A stretch of 32,901 bases of DNA from JAMXLO01 sp036265005 (GTDB lineage: Bacteria; Pseudomonadota; Alphaproteobacteria; Acetobacterales; Acetobacteraceae), in the NCBI GenBank assembly GCA_036265005.1, contig DATAPW010000053.1:1-32901 (forward strand), written 5' to 3'. Positions 18,140-26,590 of this stretch are shown piece by piece. The notes below the pieces were generated by a model. It made no database searches. It saw only the letters and a program-made list of their open reading frames with translations, and was not told the origin of the DNA. Position 1 is the first letter of the stretch, and each line of letters opens with the position of its first letter. The translations under genes and the position numbers were made by a program.

Positions 18140-19083
18140 GTGTCGCGCGTTCCCATCAGGCCGCGCGGGCGGAACAGCAGGATGAGCACCATCATCAGCA
18201 GCGGCAGAAGCGCGCCGATCCGCGCCACCGGAACGGTGAGGATCTCACCCAGCAGATCATCGTTGTGCAGCGTGATCCCCAGCGGATGCAACAGATCGGC
18301 GACCGAGGTGTCGATGACCACCGCGAAGGTCGAGACCATTCCCATGACAATAGAGGCGATGAAGCAACCGGCGAGCGATCCGAGCCCACCGAATACCACG
18401 ACGACAAAGACGATGGGCCCCATCGCGTCCGCCATGCCAGGCTCGGTGGACTGGTAGTTGCCGCCGATGACGCCGGCCAGCCCAGCAAGCAGGCAGCCGC
18501 CGGAGAACACGATGGTGAATACCAGCGGCACGTTGTGGCCAAGGGCCGCGACCATGCCGGGATGGGTCAGCGCCGCCTGGATGATCAGTCCGATCCGCGT
18601 ACGTTTCAGCAGGAGCCAGATGGCGCCAAGCATGCCGGCCGAGATCAGCAGCATGAAGGCGCGGTAGGCCGGGAACTGCAATCCGTACAGCGTGAACAGG
18701 GGGAAATCGAGCAGCGCCGGTACGCGGTACGGCTCCGGCAGCATACCCCAGCCCATCTGTACCGAGCGCCCGATGATGAAGACCAGGCCAAAGGTGAACA
18801 GCAGTTCCGCGATGTGCCCGTTCTGGTGCACGCGGCGCAATCCCCACACCTCGATCGCCGCGCCGATCAGGCCGCACAACACCGGCGCGACGATCAACGC
18901 CGGCCAGAAGCCGACCAGCCGACTCGTCTCGAACGCAAAATAGGCTCCCAGCATATAGATCGACGCGTGGGCGAAATTCAGCACGCCCATCATGCTGAAT
19001 ATCAGCGTCAGGCCGGACGCCAGCATGAACAGCAACATGCCATAAACCAGGCCGTTCAGCAGGGAGACGATCAGTACCTCCAT
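18136..19083 (-). CDS. HAAT-family ABC transporter permease, LivH-like
   Basis: The 315-residue inner-membrane permease opens with VSLLNGLVYGMLLFMLASGLTLIFSMMGVLNFAHASIYMLGAY, the hallmark of LivH. It has several further hydrophobic helices and the conserved GGLGSLAGCFIASIVMGM near the C-terminus, ending in LLFRPRGLMG. It translocates the substrate delivered by the periplasmic binding protein encoded 39 bases upstream. The start is ATG 19083. Confidence 0.95.
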   Translation of the reverse strand: MEVLIVSLLNGLVYGMLLFMLASGLTLIFSMMGVLNFAHASIYMLGAYFAFETSRLVGFWPALIVAPVLCGLIGAAIEVWGLRRVHQNGHIAELLFTFGLVFIIGRSVQMGWGMLPEPYRVPALLDFPLFTLYGLQFPAYRAFMLLISAGMLGAIWLLLKRTRIGLIIQAALTHPGMVAALGHNVPLVFTIVFSGGCLLAGLAGVIGGNYQSTEPGMADAMGPIVFVVVVFGGLGSLAGCFIASIVMGMVSTFAVVIDTSVADLLHPLGITLHNDDLLGEILTVPVARIGALLPLLMMVLILLFRPRGLMGTRDT

Positions 19084-19122
19084 GCGAACGACCTCGTGGC
19101 GGTTGCGATACGGCGGCGCGTC

Positions 19123-20373
19123 TTATTGCGTCGGGCGCTTCATTTTGCAGGTGGTGGGCAGCGTCAGGTCGGCGGCCGATAGCTTTGCTTCGGTCTTCCA
19201 ACCAAGCCCGGTCTTCTCCGCATCGAGCTTCGCGTCGCGCGTGAAGATCGCCTCATGCAGCGGGCTCAGCAATTGATGGTCCTCCGCCCGCATGATGTTC
19301 TCGTCACCCATCATGTCCGTCACTTTGATGCCCTCGAGCGCCTGCGCAACCTTGAGCGCATCGGTCGAGCCCGCCTTGTTGATCGCCGCGGTCAGCATGC
19401 GGAACATCGTCACGTAATCGAGCGGAATGAAGTTGAAGTCGGCCCGCGACCGGAACCCCGCGACGAATTTTTCGCCCGCCGCGCTATGTTCCTCGGCCGG
19501 CACGTTGTCGTGAAATTCCATGATCGAGGTCAACCGATTATCCCCGGCGGGGCCAGTCGATGTCGGGCCACCAGGCTGGTGCGCAAGATACGAATCGTAG
19601 CGGATCTCCAGCCCGGCATCATTGCCGGCCTTCATCAGCAGGTTGAGGTCGCGATCATAGTTCGACGTCACCAGCGACTGTGCGCCGGATGCCTTGATCT
19701 TGGCGATATAGGGCGAAAAGTCCTGTACTTTGCCGAATGGCACCAGTTCGTCGGCTAAAACCTTGATGTCCGGGCGATACTGCGCAAGGTATTTCAGCGT
19801 TGCCTTCTCCACCGACTGGCCGAACAGATAGTCCTGATTGAGCACGTAAACGCTCTTCACGGATGCCGGGAGCGTCTTGATCCGCGCGACCGCGCGCTGG
19901 TCGACGTTCGCCGTGAATCGGAAGTGCCAGAAGTCGCATTGCTCGTTGGTCAGCTCGGTCGCCAGCGCGCCGCAGTTCATGTAGAGAAGCCGGTTATCGG
20001 GATTGCGCGCATTGTGCTTGGACACGGCGTCGATCATCGCCGAACCGACATTCGAGCCCACGCAGTGCATCACGAACGGCATGTTCTGGTCGGTGATGCT
20101 TTTCAGCGCGATCAGCGCCTCGGCCGGCTGCAACTTGGAATCGAAGGTCACCAGCTCATACTTCTTGCCGAGCGGGCCGCCCTCGGCGTTGATCAGCTCA
20201 AGGACGTAGTTGAATACCTTGAGGAAGTTGTTGCCGGTTGCGGCGAACGGACCGGAGAACGGGTCGACATAGCCAATCTTGATCGTGTCTTCCGCTGCCC
20301 GCGAGGCCGGTTCGAAAACCGCAAGTCCTAGCAACACTGCGAAACCGGCAGCGAACAGGCGCTGGCACTTCAT
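19123..20373 (-). CDS. HAAT-family ABC transporter periplasmic binding protein
   Basis: The 416-residue protein has a clear Sec signal (MKCQRLFAAGFAVLLGLAVFEPASRA-A) and a Peripla_BP_6 fold: IKIGYVDPFSGPFAATG, a FDSKLQPAEALIALKSI segment, and SVYVLNQDYLFGQS in the second lobe. FSPYIAKIKASGAQSLVTSNYDRD and PLDYVTMFRMLTAAINKAG follow. It would capture a small amino-acid-, amide- or carboxylate-like solute. The exact ligand is unpredictable from this family. It is the first gene of the operon; a strong AGGGGG ribosome site (20379-20384) lies five bases before the ATG. A promoter and an inverted repeat precede it. Confidence 0.93.
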   Translation of the reverse strand: MKCQRLFAAGFAVLLGLAVFEPASRAAEDTIKIGYVDPFSGPFAATGNNFLKVFNYVLELINAEGGPLGKKYELVTFDSKLQPAEALIALKSITDQNMPFVMHCVGSNVGSAMIDAVSKHNARNPDNRLLYMNCGALATELTNEQCDFWHFRFTANVDQRAVARIKTLPASVKSVYVLNQDYLFGQSVEKATLKYLAQYRPDIKVLADELVPFGKVQDFSPYIAKIKASGAQSLVTSNYDRDLNLLMKAGNDAGLEIRYDSYLAHQPGGPTSTGPAGDNRLTSIMEFHDNVPAEEHSAAGEKFVAGFRSRADFNFIPLDYVTMFRMLTAAINKAGSTDALKVAQALEGIKVTDMMGDENIMRAEDHQLLSPLHEAIFTRDAKLDAEKTGLGWKTEAKLSAADLTLPTTCKMKRPTQ

Positions 20374-20392
20374 GTTTTCCCCCTGATCTGAT

Positions 20393-20420
20393 GGAATGGC
20401 GCCTTGGAGCCGCCCATTCC
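20393..20420. promoter_or_regulatory. 28-bp inverted repeat, candidate repressor operator
   Basis: GGAATGG (20393-20399) is mirrored by CCATTCC (20414-20420) across 14 bases, with further imperfect CG/CG pairing inward. It sits between the predicted transcription start of the ABC operon (about 20428) and its ribosome site, a position where a bound repressor blocks elongation. In RNA it could also form a leader hairpin. No regulator gene is adjacent. Confidence 0.5.
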
Positions 20421-20434
20421 GTTCTTGGCTGAAC

Positions 20435-20462
20435 CTTATGCCGCAGGCCGAAACAGAGTCAA
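20435..20462 (-). promoter_or_regulatory. Predicted sigma70-type promoter of the first ABC operon
   Basis: On the minus strand, TTGACT (20462-20457; five of six) and CATAAG (20440-20435; four of six) are spaced 16 bases apart. The -35 box overlaps an odd palindrome GTCAA-T-TTGAC (20458-20468), whose other arm provides a TTGACG facing the acyl-CoA dehydrogenase gene. Confidence 0.5.
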
Positions 20463-20522
20463 TTTGACGCAGCGCGGGCCACTCGCTGAACCCGCCTCGT
20501 ATCTGCTAGAATTGCCGCCAGG

Positions 20523-21785
20523 ATGCCAGAAACTGCCGAAACGACCGATGCACCGATCTTCGATCCGCTCGCCTTCCACCTGACAGGGGAGCAGGCGGCC
20601 CTGATCGCGCGCGCACAACATTTGGCGGCGGCGAAATTCGCGCCGCGTGCGGCACGCCACGATCGCGAAGCCAGCTTCCCCACGGAAAATTACCAGGACC
20701 TGCGCGAAGCGGGCCTGCTTGCGATCTGCATTCCGCAATCGGGCGGTGGTCTCGGCGCCGACTATCAAACTTACGCACTGGCAGCGGCGGAAATCGCGCG
20801 CTACTGCGCCACGACCGCGCTGACCTGGAACATGCATGTCTGCTCCACGCTTTGGGCGGGCGCGCTCGCTGACGTTCTGGACATGGACAGTGCCGTGCGC
20901 GCGGAGCACGAGCGGAGGCGCGCTATCCATTTCCGGCGGATTGCGCTGGAGGGTGCGATCTATGCGCAGCCGTTTTCCGAGGGCAACGCATCGGCCATAG
21001 GTGCGATCCCGTTCGGCACGGCAGCGCGACCGGTCGATGGCGGCTGGGTCATTACCGGGAAGAAGATCTTCGCCTCGTTGTCGGGCAATGCCGACTATTA
21101 CGGCGTGCTGTGCACCGAAATCGCCGCGGAGGGCACCGCATCGCGCCGCAATACGCTGTATCTCGCCATACCCGCCACGGCACGAGGGCTGCGTGTGACC
21201 GGGGATTGGGACCCATTGGGAATGCGTGGCACGGTCTCGCGCACACTGGAATTCGCCGACGTCTTCGTGGAGCACGACGCGGCGATCATGCCACGCGGCG
21301 TGTACTTCCAGGCCGCGTCGCGCTGGCCGCATATGTTCCTGACACTTGCACCGACCTATCTTGGCCTGGCGCAGGCAGCATTCGACTTCACTGTGCGATA
21401 CCTACGCGGTGAGGTATCCGGCGCCCCGCCCGGCAAGCGTCGCAGCAGTTCGGTGAAGCAATTCACCGTCGCGGAGATGCGCATCAAACTGGAACAGGCG
21501 AAGACCCTGTGGTTCCAGGCAATCGCCGAGGCGCAGGTGGACCCCACACCGGATCAGCGCCTGCGGGCCTATGCGGCGCAGTTCTCAACAATGGAAACCG
21601 CAAACGATCTGGCGCGGCTGGCGATTCGTACTTGCGGTGGCCATTCGATGTTTCGCTCGCTGCCGCTCGAACGCATCTATCGCGACAGCCGGTGCGGCTC
21701 GTTGATGGCGCCGTGGACGGCGGAAGTCTGCCTTGAGCGGATCGGCCGCGGCGCACTGTACCGCGACGGCGAGACAGACGACTGA
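20523..21785 (+). CDS. Acyl-CoA dehydrogenase family flavoprotein
   Basis: The 420-residue protein has the three ACAD domains. The N-terminal helices include YQDLREAGLLAICIPQSGGGLGADYQTYALAAAEIAR. A beta middle follows with AQPFSEGNAS, GGWVITGKKIFASLSGNADYY and GDWDPLGMRGTVSRTLEFADVFV, and a helical C-terminus with ETANDLARLAIRTCGGHSMFRSLPLERIYRDSR. It binds FAD and should oxidise an acyl-CoA-like substrate. The usual catalytic glutamate context (IYEGT) is absent; the corresponding stretch reads CGSLMAPWTAEVCLERIG, closer to the atypical or flavin-monooxygenase-like ACADs. The start ATG 20523 is preceded by TAGAAT (20507-20512), a -10-like element so close that translation may be nearly leaderless. 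It overlaps the next gene by one base. Confidence 0.9.
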   Translation: MPETAETTDAPIFDPLAFHLTGEQAALIARAQHLAAAKFAPRAARHDREASFPTENYQDLREAGLLAICIPQSGGGLGADYQTYALAAAEIARYCATTALTWNMHVCSTLWAGALADVLDMDSAVRAEHERRRAIHFRRIALEGAIYAQPFSEGNASAIGAIPFGTAARPVDGGWVITGKKIFASLSGNADYYGVLCTEIAAEGTASRRNTLYLAIPATARGLRVTGDWDPLGMRGTVSRTLEFADVFVEHDAAIMPRGVYFQAASRWPHMFLTLAPTYLGLAQAAFDFTVRYLRGEVSGAPPGKRRSSSVKQFTVAEMRIKLEQAKTLWFQAIAEAQVDPTPDQRLRAYAAQFSTMETANDLARLAIRTCGGHSMFRSLPLERIYRDSRCGSLMAPWTAEVCLERIGRGALYRDGETDD

Positions 21786-23296
21786 TGGACCTGGCGGACC
21801 TGATCGACCGCAATGCCAACTTCACACCGGACAAGCCGGCGCTGCGTTATCAGGACCAGGTGTGGAGCTACGCTGTTCTAGCCGAGAGTATCACTGCGCT
21901 GGCACGCGCCATGAAGTCGCAATTGGCTGTTCATCGCGGCGACCGCATTGCGGTCCTGGCAGCCAACTCTCCGGACTACCTGGTGCTGCTGTACGCCTGC
22001 GCACGCCTGGGGGCAATGCTGGTGCCATTGAACTGGCGGCTTGCTGTGCCCGAGCAGATGTTCATCCTGACCGACGCGTCGGTGAAGGCGCTGTTCGTTG
22101 CCGAAAGTTTTGCTTCGGTATGCCAATCGCTTGCCGAAGCACTGCCGGAGGTCGCTATCGTGGGTCTGGATTACGCACCTGATCACGGCATGTCATTGCC
22201 TGATCTCGTGGCCTCCGGAAGCGGCGACGCGCACCATCCGCAGGTGGATTGGCGCACGCCATTGCTGATCGTGTATACCGCGGGCACCACAGGACGGCCG
22301 AAAGGCGCGGTGCTGACGCAACAGGCATTGCTGTGGAACGGCGTCATGAGCCAGCATATGCACGCGATGACGGCGGACGATCACGTGCTGACCGTGCTGC
22401 CGTTCTTTCACGTCGGGGGGCTCAACATTCAAACGACGCCGGCGTTGCAGCTCGGTGCCACGGTCACCATACATCCCCGTTTCACCCCCGATGACACACT
22501 GAGTGCGATAGCCAGGGACCGGCCGACATTGACAGTGCTGGTGCCGGCGACGATCCAGGCACTGTTGGACAATACATTGTGGCAGACAACAGATTTGTCG
22601 AGTTTGCGTGCAATCACCACCGGCTCGACACTGGTGCCGCAGCCTCTGGTGAATGCCGTCACCGCGCGCGGTGTGCCGGTGCTGCAGGTCTATGGCTCGA
22701 CTGAGACGTGCCCAATTGCAGTTTACACCAAGCTGGGTGGTGACCTGTCGCGCCCAGGTTCCACCGGCCTTCCCGGATTGCTCTGCGAAGCGCGAGTCGT
22801 GGATGCAACCGGACACGACGCACCGCCAGGCATACTCGGCGAAGTCCTGGTACGCGGCCAGAATGTGCTGGTGGAATACTGGGGAAATGCCGAAGCGACC
22901 GCAGATTCGCTGCGCGACGGCTGGTTCTGGACCGGCGATATCGCATCGCGCGATACCGACGGCCATTTCTTCATCCACGACCGCAAGAAGAACATGATCA
23001 TATCGGGCGGTGAGAACATCTATCCGGCGGAAATCGAGCGCGTACTGCTCGAGCACGTGTCGGTCGCGGAGGCCGCGGTGATCGGTGTGGCTGATCCACG
23101 CTGGCAGGAAGTGCCCGTGGCACTTGTTGTCGCGCGCGCCGGTACTGTCGTCACCGCCGAGGAATTGCGGGCACACCTGCTGAGCCAGCTTGCCCGCTTC
23201 AAGGTGCCGCGCGATATCGTCTTTGTTGCGGACCTGCCGCGCAATGCGCTGGGGAAAGTCCAGCACTTTCGACTGCGGGAAAGCTATTGGGCCTGA
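21785..23296 (+). CDS. AMP-binding acyl-CoA synthetase (class I adenylate-forming)
   Basis: The 503-residue ligase shows the standard motifs: YTAGTTGRPKGAV (phosphate loop, about residue 160), YGSTET (adenine site), GWFWTGDIASRD with HDRKKNMIISGGENIYPAEIE (hinge), and PRNALGKVQ near the C-terminus with the catalytic lysine. It activates a carboxylic acid to its CoA thioester with ATP. The length and motif spacing fit medium-chain or aromatic acid CoA ligases. The specificity is not readable. The start ATG 21785 overlaps the dehydrogenase stop (TGATG), so the two enzymes are coupled and probably act on the same compound. It converges on the second ABC operon with a six-base gap. Confidence 0.95.
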   Translation: MDLADLIDRNANFTPDKPALRYQDQVWSYAVLAESITALARAMKSQLAVHRGDRIAVLAANSPDYLVLLYACARLGAMLVPLNWRLAVPEQMFILTDASVKALFVAESFASVCQSLAEALPEVAIVGLDYAPDHGMSLPDLVASGSGDAHHPQVDWRTPLLIVYTAGTTGRPKGAVLTQQALLWNGVMSQHMHAMTADDHVLTVLPFFHVGGLNIQTTPALQLGATVTIHPRFTPDDTLSAIARDRPTLTVLVPATIQALLDNTLWQTTDLSSLRAITTGSTLVPQPLVNAVTARGVPVLQVYGSTETCPIAVYTKLGGDLSRPGSTGLPGLLCEARVVDATGHDAPPGILGEVLVRGQNVLVEYWGNAEATADSLRDGWFWTGDIASRDTDGHFFIHDRKKNMIISGGENIYPAEIERVLLEHVSVAEAAVIGVADPRWQEVPVALVVARAGTVVTAEELRAHLLSQLARFKVPRDIVFVADLPRNALGKVQHFRLRESYWA

Positions 23297-23302
23297 CGCA
23301 CC

Positions 23303-24013
23303 TCACAGGTAAATCTGCCTTACGATCTGCTCCTCGTCCGTGCTGCCGCCACGAACATCCTGTTGCTCGATCACCACTCCGTCGCGCAGCACGAGGATGC
23401 GATCGGCCACCGACAATGCCAGCCTGATATTCTGCTCCACCATCATCATCGTCACGCGCTGCCGTTTCAAGGCTGCGACGATGGTCGCGATCTCGGAGAC
23501 GAATGCCGGCGCCAACCCACCCGACGGTTCATCGAGCAGCAGCAGGATCGGCTGGCTCATGAGCGCCCGACCGATCGCCACCATCTGCTGCTCGCCGCCC
23601 GACATCAGCCGCACCATCTGTGAGCGCCGCTCCGCGAGCCGCGGAAAGGATTGGTAGACAGTGTCGAGCAATCGAGCCATGTCGCCACGGCGCACCCAGG
23701 CGCCAAGGCGAAGATTCTCCTCGACGGTCATTTCGGGAAACAGGTCGCGCGCCTGGGAAACCTGCACGATGCCATAGCGGAATATCCGATGCGGCCGCAG
23801 TCCGGCCAGTTCAACCTGCGACAGCAGGATCGAGCCGCGACGCGGCCGCACGAAGCCACTGAGCGCGTTCAGCAATGTGGATTTTCCGCTGCCGTTGGCA
23901 CCGAGCAGCGCCACCACCTCGCCTTCGCCGACATCCAGGTCGACGCCGTGCAGGATCTGCCGGCTGCCGTATCCGGCCTCGACGCCGCGCGCAATGAGAA
24001 CCGGATCAGGCAT
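23303..24013 (-). CDS. HAAT-family ABC transporter ATPase, LivF-like (second transporter)
   Basis: The protein has 236 residues from ATG 24013, which overlaps the upstream gene by eight bases; an in-frame extension to 24091 has no support. The Walker A is GANGSGKST with the normal lysine, the signature is MSGGEQQM, the Walker B is LLLLDEP, and the switch is MMVEQN, all as expected for LivF. It is the last gene of the second transporter operon and, unlike its counterpart at 15424-16122, has a complete ATP site. Confidence 0.95.
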   Translation of the reverse strand: MPDPVLIARGVEAGYGSRQILHGVDLDVGEGEVVALLGANGSGKSTLLNALSGFVRPRRGSILLSQVELAGLRPHRIFRYGIVQVSQARDLFPEMTVEENLRLGAWVRRGDMARLLDTVYQSFPRLAERRSQMVRLMSGGEQQMVAIGRALMSQPILLLLDEPSGGLAPAFVSEIATIVAALKRQRVTMMMVEQNIRLALSVADRILVLRDGVVIEQQDVRGGSTDEEQIVRQIYL

Positions 24014-24773
24014 GGCCCAGATAGGCCTCGAGCACGGCGCGGTCGGCGCGCACCTGTTCCGGTGGTGCGTCGGCCACCTTGCGTCCGTCATTCAGCACGA
24101 TGACGCGGTCGGCAACGCTCATCACCAGCTCGATCGCGTGTTCGATCAGCAGAATGCCGATCCCACGCTCGCGTGCCAGCGTGCGTATGATCGCTGCAAG
24201 TTGCTGGCGTGCCTGCGGCGCAAGCCCGACCGCCGGTTCGTCGAGCAACAGCAGCGGCGGGTTGGTCGCCAGCGCTCGAACGATCTCAACCATGCGCTGC
24301 TGTCCGCCGGAGAGCGCACCCGCCTTCTGGTCGGCCATCGCGCCAACGCCCATCAGCTCCAGCAATTCGCGCGCACGCCTTGTCGCGGCAGCTTCGGCGG
24401 CAGCGGACCTGTTGCCGAACAACAGGCCGATAAACCCGCTGGCCACCTGAGCGTGCAAGCCGACCAGAACATTCTCCAGTGCTGTCAGATCAGGGAACAG
24501 GCCACCATTCTGAAATGTCCGCCGCGCACCGCGTGCCGAGATTTCATGAGGCGTGAGCTGGCGGATTTCCTCGCCACGGAACAGGATGCTGCCGGAATCC
24601 GCCACGACGTTGCCGGATACGGCATTGAACAATGTTGTCTTCCCGGCACCGTTCGGCCCGATCAGGGCACAGATCTCGCCACTGTTCACACTGAATGACA
24701 CGCTGTCCACGGCTACGAGGCCACCGAACCGGACCGTGACGTCGCGCAACTGCAGGAGTCGCGCGTCAGTCAC
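24006..24773 (-). CDS. HAAT-family ABC transporter ATPase, LivG-like (second transporter)
   Basis: The 255-residue protein starts with GTG 24773 and overlaps the permease stop by eight bases. The Walker A is GPNGAGKTT, the signature is LSGGQQRMVEI, the Walker B is LLLLDEPAVGLAP, and the switch is LLIEHAI. A helical insert after LFPDLTALENVLVGLHAQV marks the LivG type. It forms the ATPase pair with the LivF-like protein. Confidence 0.95.
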   Translation of the reverse strand: MTDARLLQLRDVTVRFGGLVAVDSVSFSVNSGEICALIGPNGAGKTTLFNAVSGNVVADSGSILFRGEEIRQLTPHEISARGARRTFQNGGLFPDLTALENVLVGLHAQVASGFIGLLFGNRSAAAEAAATRRARELLELMGVGAMADQKAGALSGGQQRMVEIVRALATNPPLLLLDEPAVGLAPQARQQLAAIIRTLARERGIGILLIEHAIELVMSVADRVIVLNDGRKVADAPPEQVRADRAVLEAYLGHA

Positions 24774-25707
24774 GGTAGTAGCGATCGGCGAAGGCAGGAT
24801 GCGCCCGGGCGAGCAGGCTGGCCAATCCGCGCGGCAGGAACAGTATGACCAGGACGATCAGCAGTCCGAACACCAACTCGTCGAACCCAGGAAAACTGGT
24901 GAAGACCTGCGGGGCCGCGGTGATGATGACGGCACCAATAATGCCTCCAGTGAGACTGCCGAGACCGCCCACCATGATGATCGCGAATTGGCGGATCAGT
25001 TCCGTGAGATCGAACGATATCGGCGAGAGATGCCCGACGGAAATTGCGAACATCGCACCGCCCAGGCCGACCACGGCGCCGCCCCACGCGAAGGCGAGGA
25101 CGATATAGCGATCGGTCGGAATACCCATCGCCGCCGCGGCGATCTCGTTGTCCTTGATCGCCAGGAATGCCCTGCCGAACCGCGATCGCAGGAGCCGATC
25201 GGTGGTGGCAACGATCAACACGACGATCGCGAGGAATGCGTAGAACCTGCGCCTGTCGGTGTCCAGCGACCAACCGAACAGGCTCGCCGTCGGCACGGCC
25301 ATGCCCATGGAGCCACCAGTGAGCACCTCCCACCGGATATAGGTCCAGCGCATCAATTCGCCGAACGCCAGTGTCATGATGGCGAGATAGAACAGGCGCA
25401 CGCCACGGAGAGCGGGAATGCTGGCGATGGAGCCGGCGACGCCGCCGACCATTCCAGCGGGAATGACTGTGAGCCACCAGGGCAAGCCCAGATGTGCCAT
25501 CAGCACTCCGCTGGTGTAGGCGCCCAGGCCGAAATAGGCGACATTTGAAAATGCGAGCAGGCCGAGATTGCCCACGACCAGGTTGAAGCCGATCCCGACG
25601 GGGACGTAGAGCAAGGCGGTGTTCACCACGTATTGCTGATATGGGTTCAGCAAAAGCGGTACGGGCACGAGAACCAGCGGAATCAGCCAGAACAGACGAC
25701 GCGTCAC
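24766..25707 (-). CDS. HAAT-family ABC transporter permease, LivM-like (second transporter)
   Basis: The protein has 313 residues from GTG 25707, one base after the LivH-like stop; the open frame continues to 25890, but that part is the shadow of the upstream gene. LivM features are YVPVGIGFNLVVGNLGLLAFSNVAYFGLGAY, the coupling loop SRFGRAFLAIKDNEIAAAAMGI, and GGLGSLTGGIIGAVII. The length is normal for the family, unlike the extended homologue at 16871-18139. Confidence 0.93.
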   Translation of the reverse strand: MTRRLFWLIPLVLVPVPLLLNPYQQYVVNTALLYVPVGIGFNLVVGNLGLLAFSNVAYFGLGAYTSGVLMAHLGLPWWLTVIPAGMVGGVAGSIASIPALRGVRLFYLAIMTLAFGELMRWTYIRWEVLTGGSMGMAVPTASLFGWSLDTDRRRFYAFLAIVVLIVATTDRLLRSRFGRAFLAIKDNEIAAAAMGIPTDRYIVLAFAWGGAVVGLGGAMFAISVGHLSPISFDLTELIRQFAIIMVGGLGSLTGGIIGAVIITAAPQVFTSFPGFDELVFGLLIVLVILFLPRGLASLLARAHPAFADRYYRD

Positions 25708-25708
25708 C

Positions 25709-26590
25709 CTAGACACGCACGATCGCGCGGCGGCCGAACAGGCCTTGCGGACGCAGCAGCAGCACCAGGATCGGCACCAGATAGCCGGTGATCTCAATGA
25801 AGACCGTGTTGGCGTAGAAGCCCAGCAATTTCTCGGTGATGCCGAGCAGGATGCCGCCGGCGACTGCGCCGCCGAGTGAACCGAAGCCACCGAGCGTCAT
25901 GGCGGCAAAACCTTGCACCAGCGTCCATTGCCCGAGATCAGGGGTCAGTGGCGTAATCATCGACAGCATGACGCCGCCGATGGCGCCAAGTGCCGCGCCG
26001 CCACCCCACATGAGCGCGTGGAACATCGGCACGTTGATCCCGACGAGTGCTGCGCCGCGCTGGCTCTGGAAGGTCGCCTGGATGACCTTGCCGAGTGGCG
26101 TCACCTGCAACAGCAGGAACAACGCCGCCAGCAGCAGCAGGACAAAACCGCAGATCACCACATCGTCCGTGGTGATCACCACGTTGCCGAACATGTAGAT
26201 GTCCTGCGGGTAGGGACGTGACGGGTTCAGCGTCTCGGTGCCCCATTCAAGTCGGAGCGCGCCGCGTATCGTGTAGCCGACCGCCAGCGCCATCATCGCG
26301 AGCGACAGATGCGGACCGGCCACGATCGGCTGCATCAGGAAGCGTTGCGTGGCAAACCCCGCCAGAAACAGAACGGCAATTGCAAGTGCCATCGCGACCA
26401 GGAAGGGAAAGCCGAAGCCCAGACCGAACACGAACACGGCGTAGGCGCCGGCCGCTACCATGTCGCCGTGGCCGAAATTCACCACGGTGGTGGCGCGATA
26501 CACCACGGTCATCGACAGCGCGATCAGCGCGTAAAGCATTCCGGAAGAAATGCCGCTGACGAGAAGCTGCGGCAGCAATGACAGCATCAT
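25709..26590 (-). CDS. HAAT-family ABC transporter permease, LivH-like (second transporter)
   Basis: The 293-residue permease has GISSGMLYALIALSMTVVYRATTVVNFGHGDMVAAGAY at the N-terminus, several hydrophobic helices, GGFGSLGGAVAGGILLG near the end and a LLLRPQGLFG finish. Its ATG overlaps the binding-protein stop by four bases. It forms the channel with the LivM-like protein. Confidence 0.95.
   Translation of the reverse strand: MMLSLLPQLLVSGISSGMLYALIALSMTVVYRATTVVNFGHGDMVAAGAYAVFVFGLGFGFPFLVAMALAIAVLFLAGFATQRFLMQPIVAGPHLSLAMMALAVGYTIRGALRLEWGTETLNPSRPYPQDIYMFGNVVITTDDVVICGFVLLLLAALFLLLQVTPLGKVIQATFQSQRGAALVGINVPMFHALMWGGGAALGAIGGVMLSMITPLTPDLGQWTLVQGFAAMTLGGFGSLGGAVAGGILLGITEKLLGFYANTVFIEITGYLVPILVLLLRPQGLFGRRAIVRV

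Noticed and set aside
18115..19182. 355-codon plus-strand open frame opposite the LivH-like gene
   Set aside because: Gln/Asp/His/Arg-rich antisense shadow of hydrophobic codons; no ribosome site or motif.
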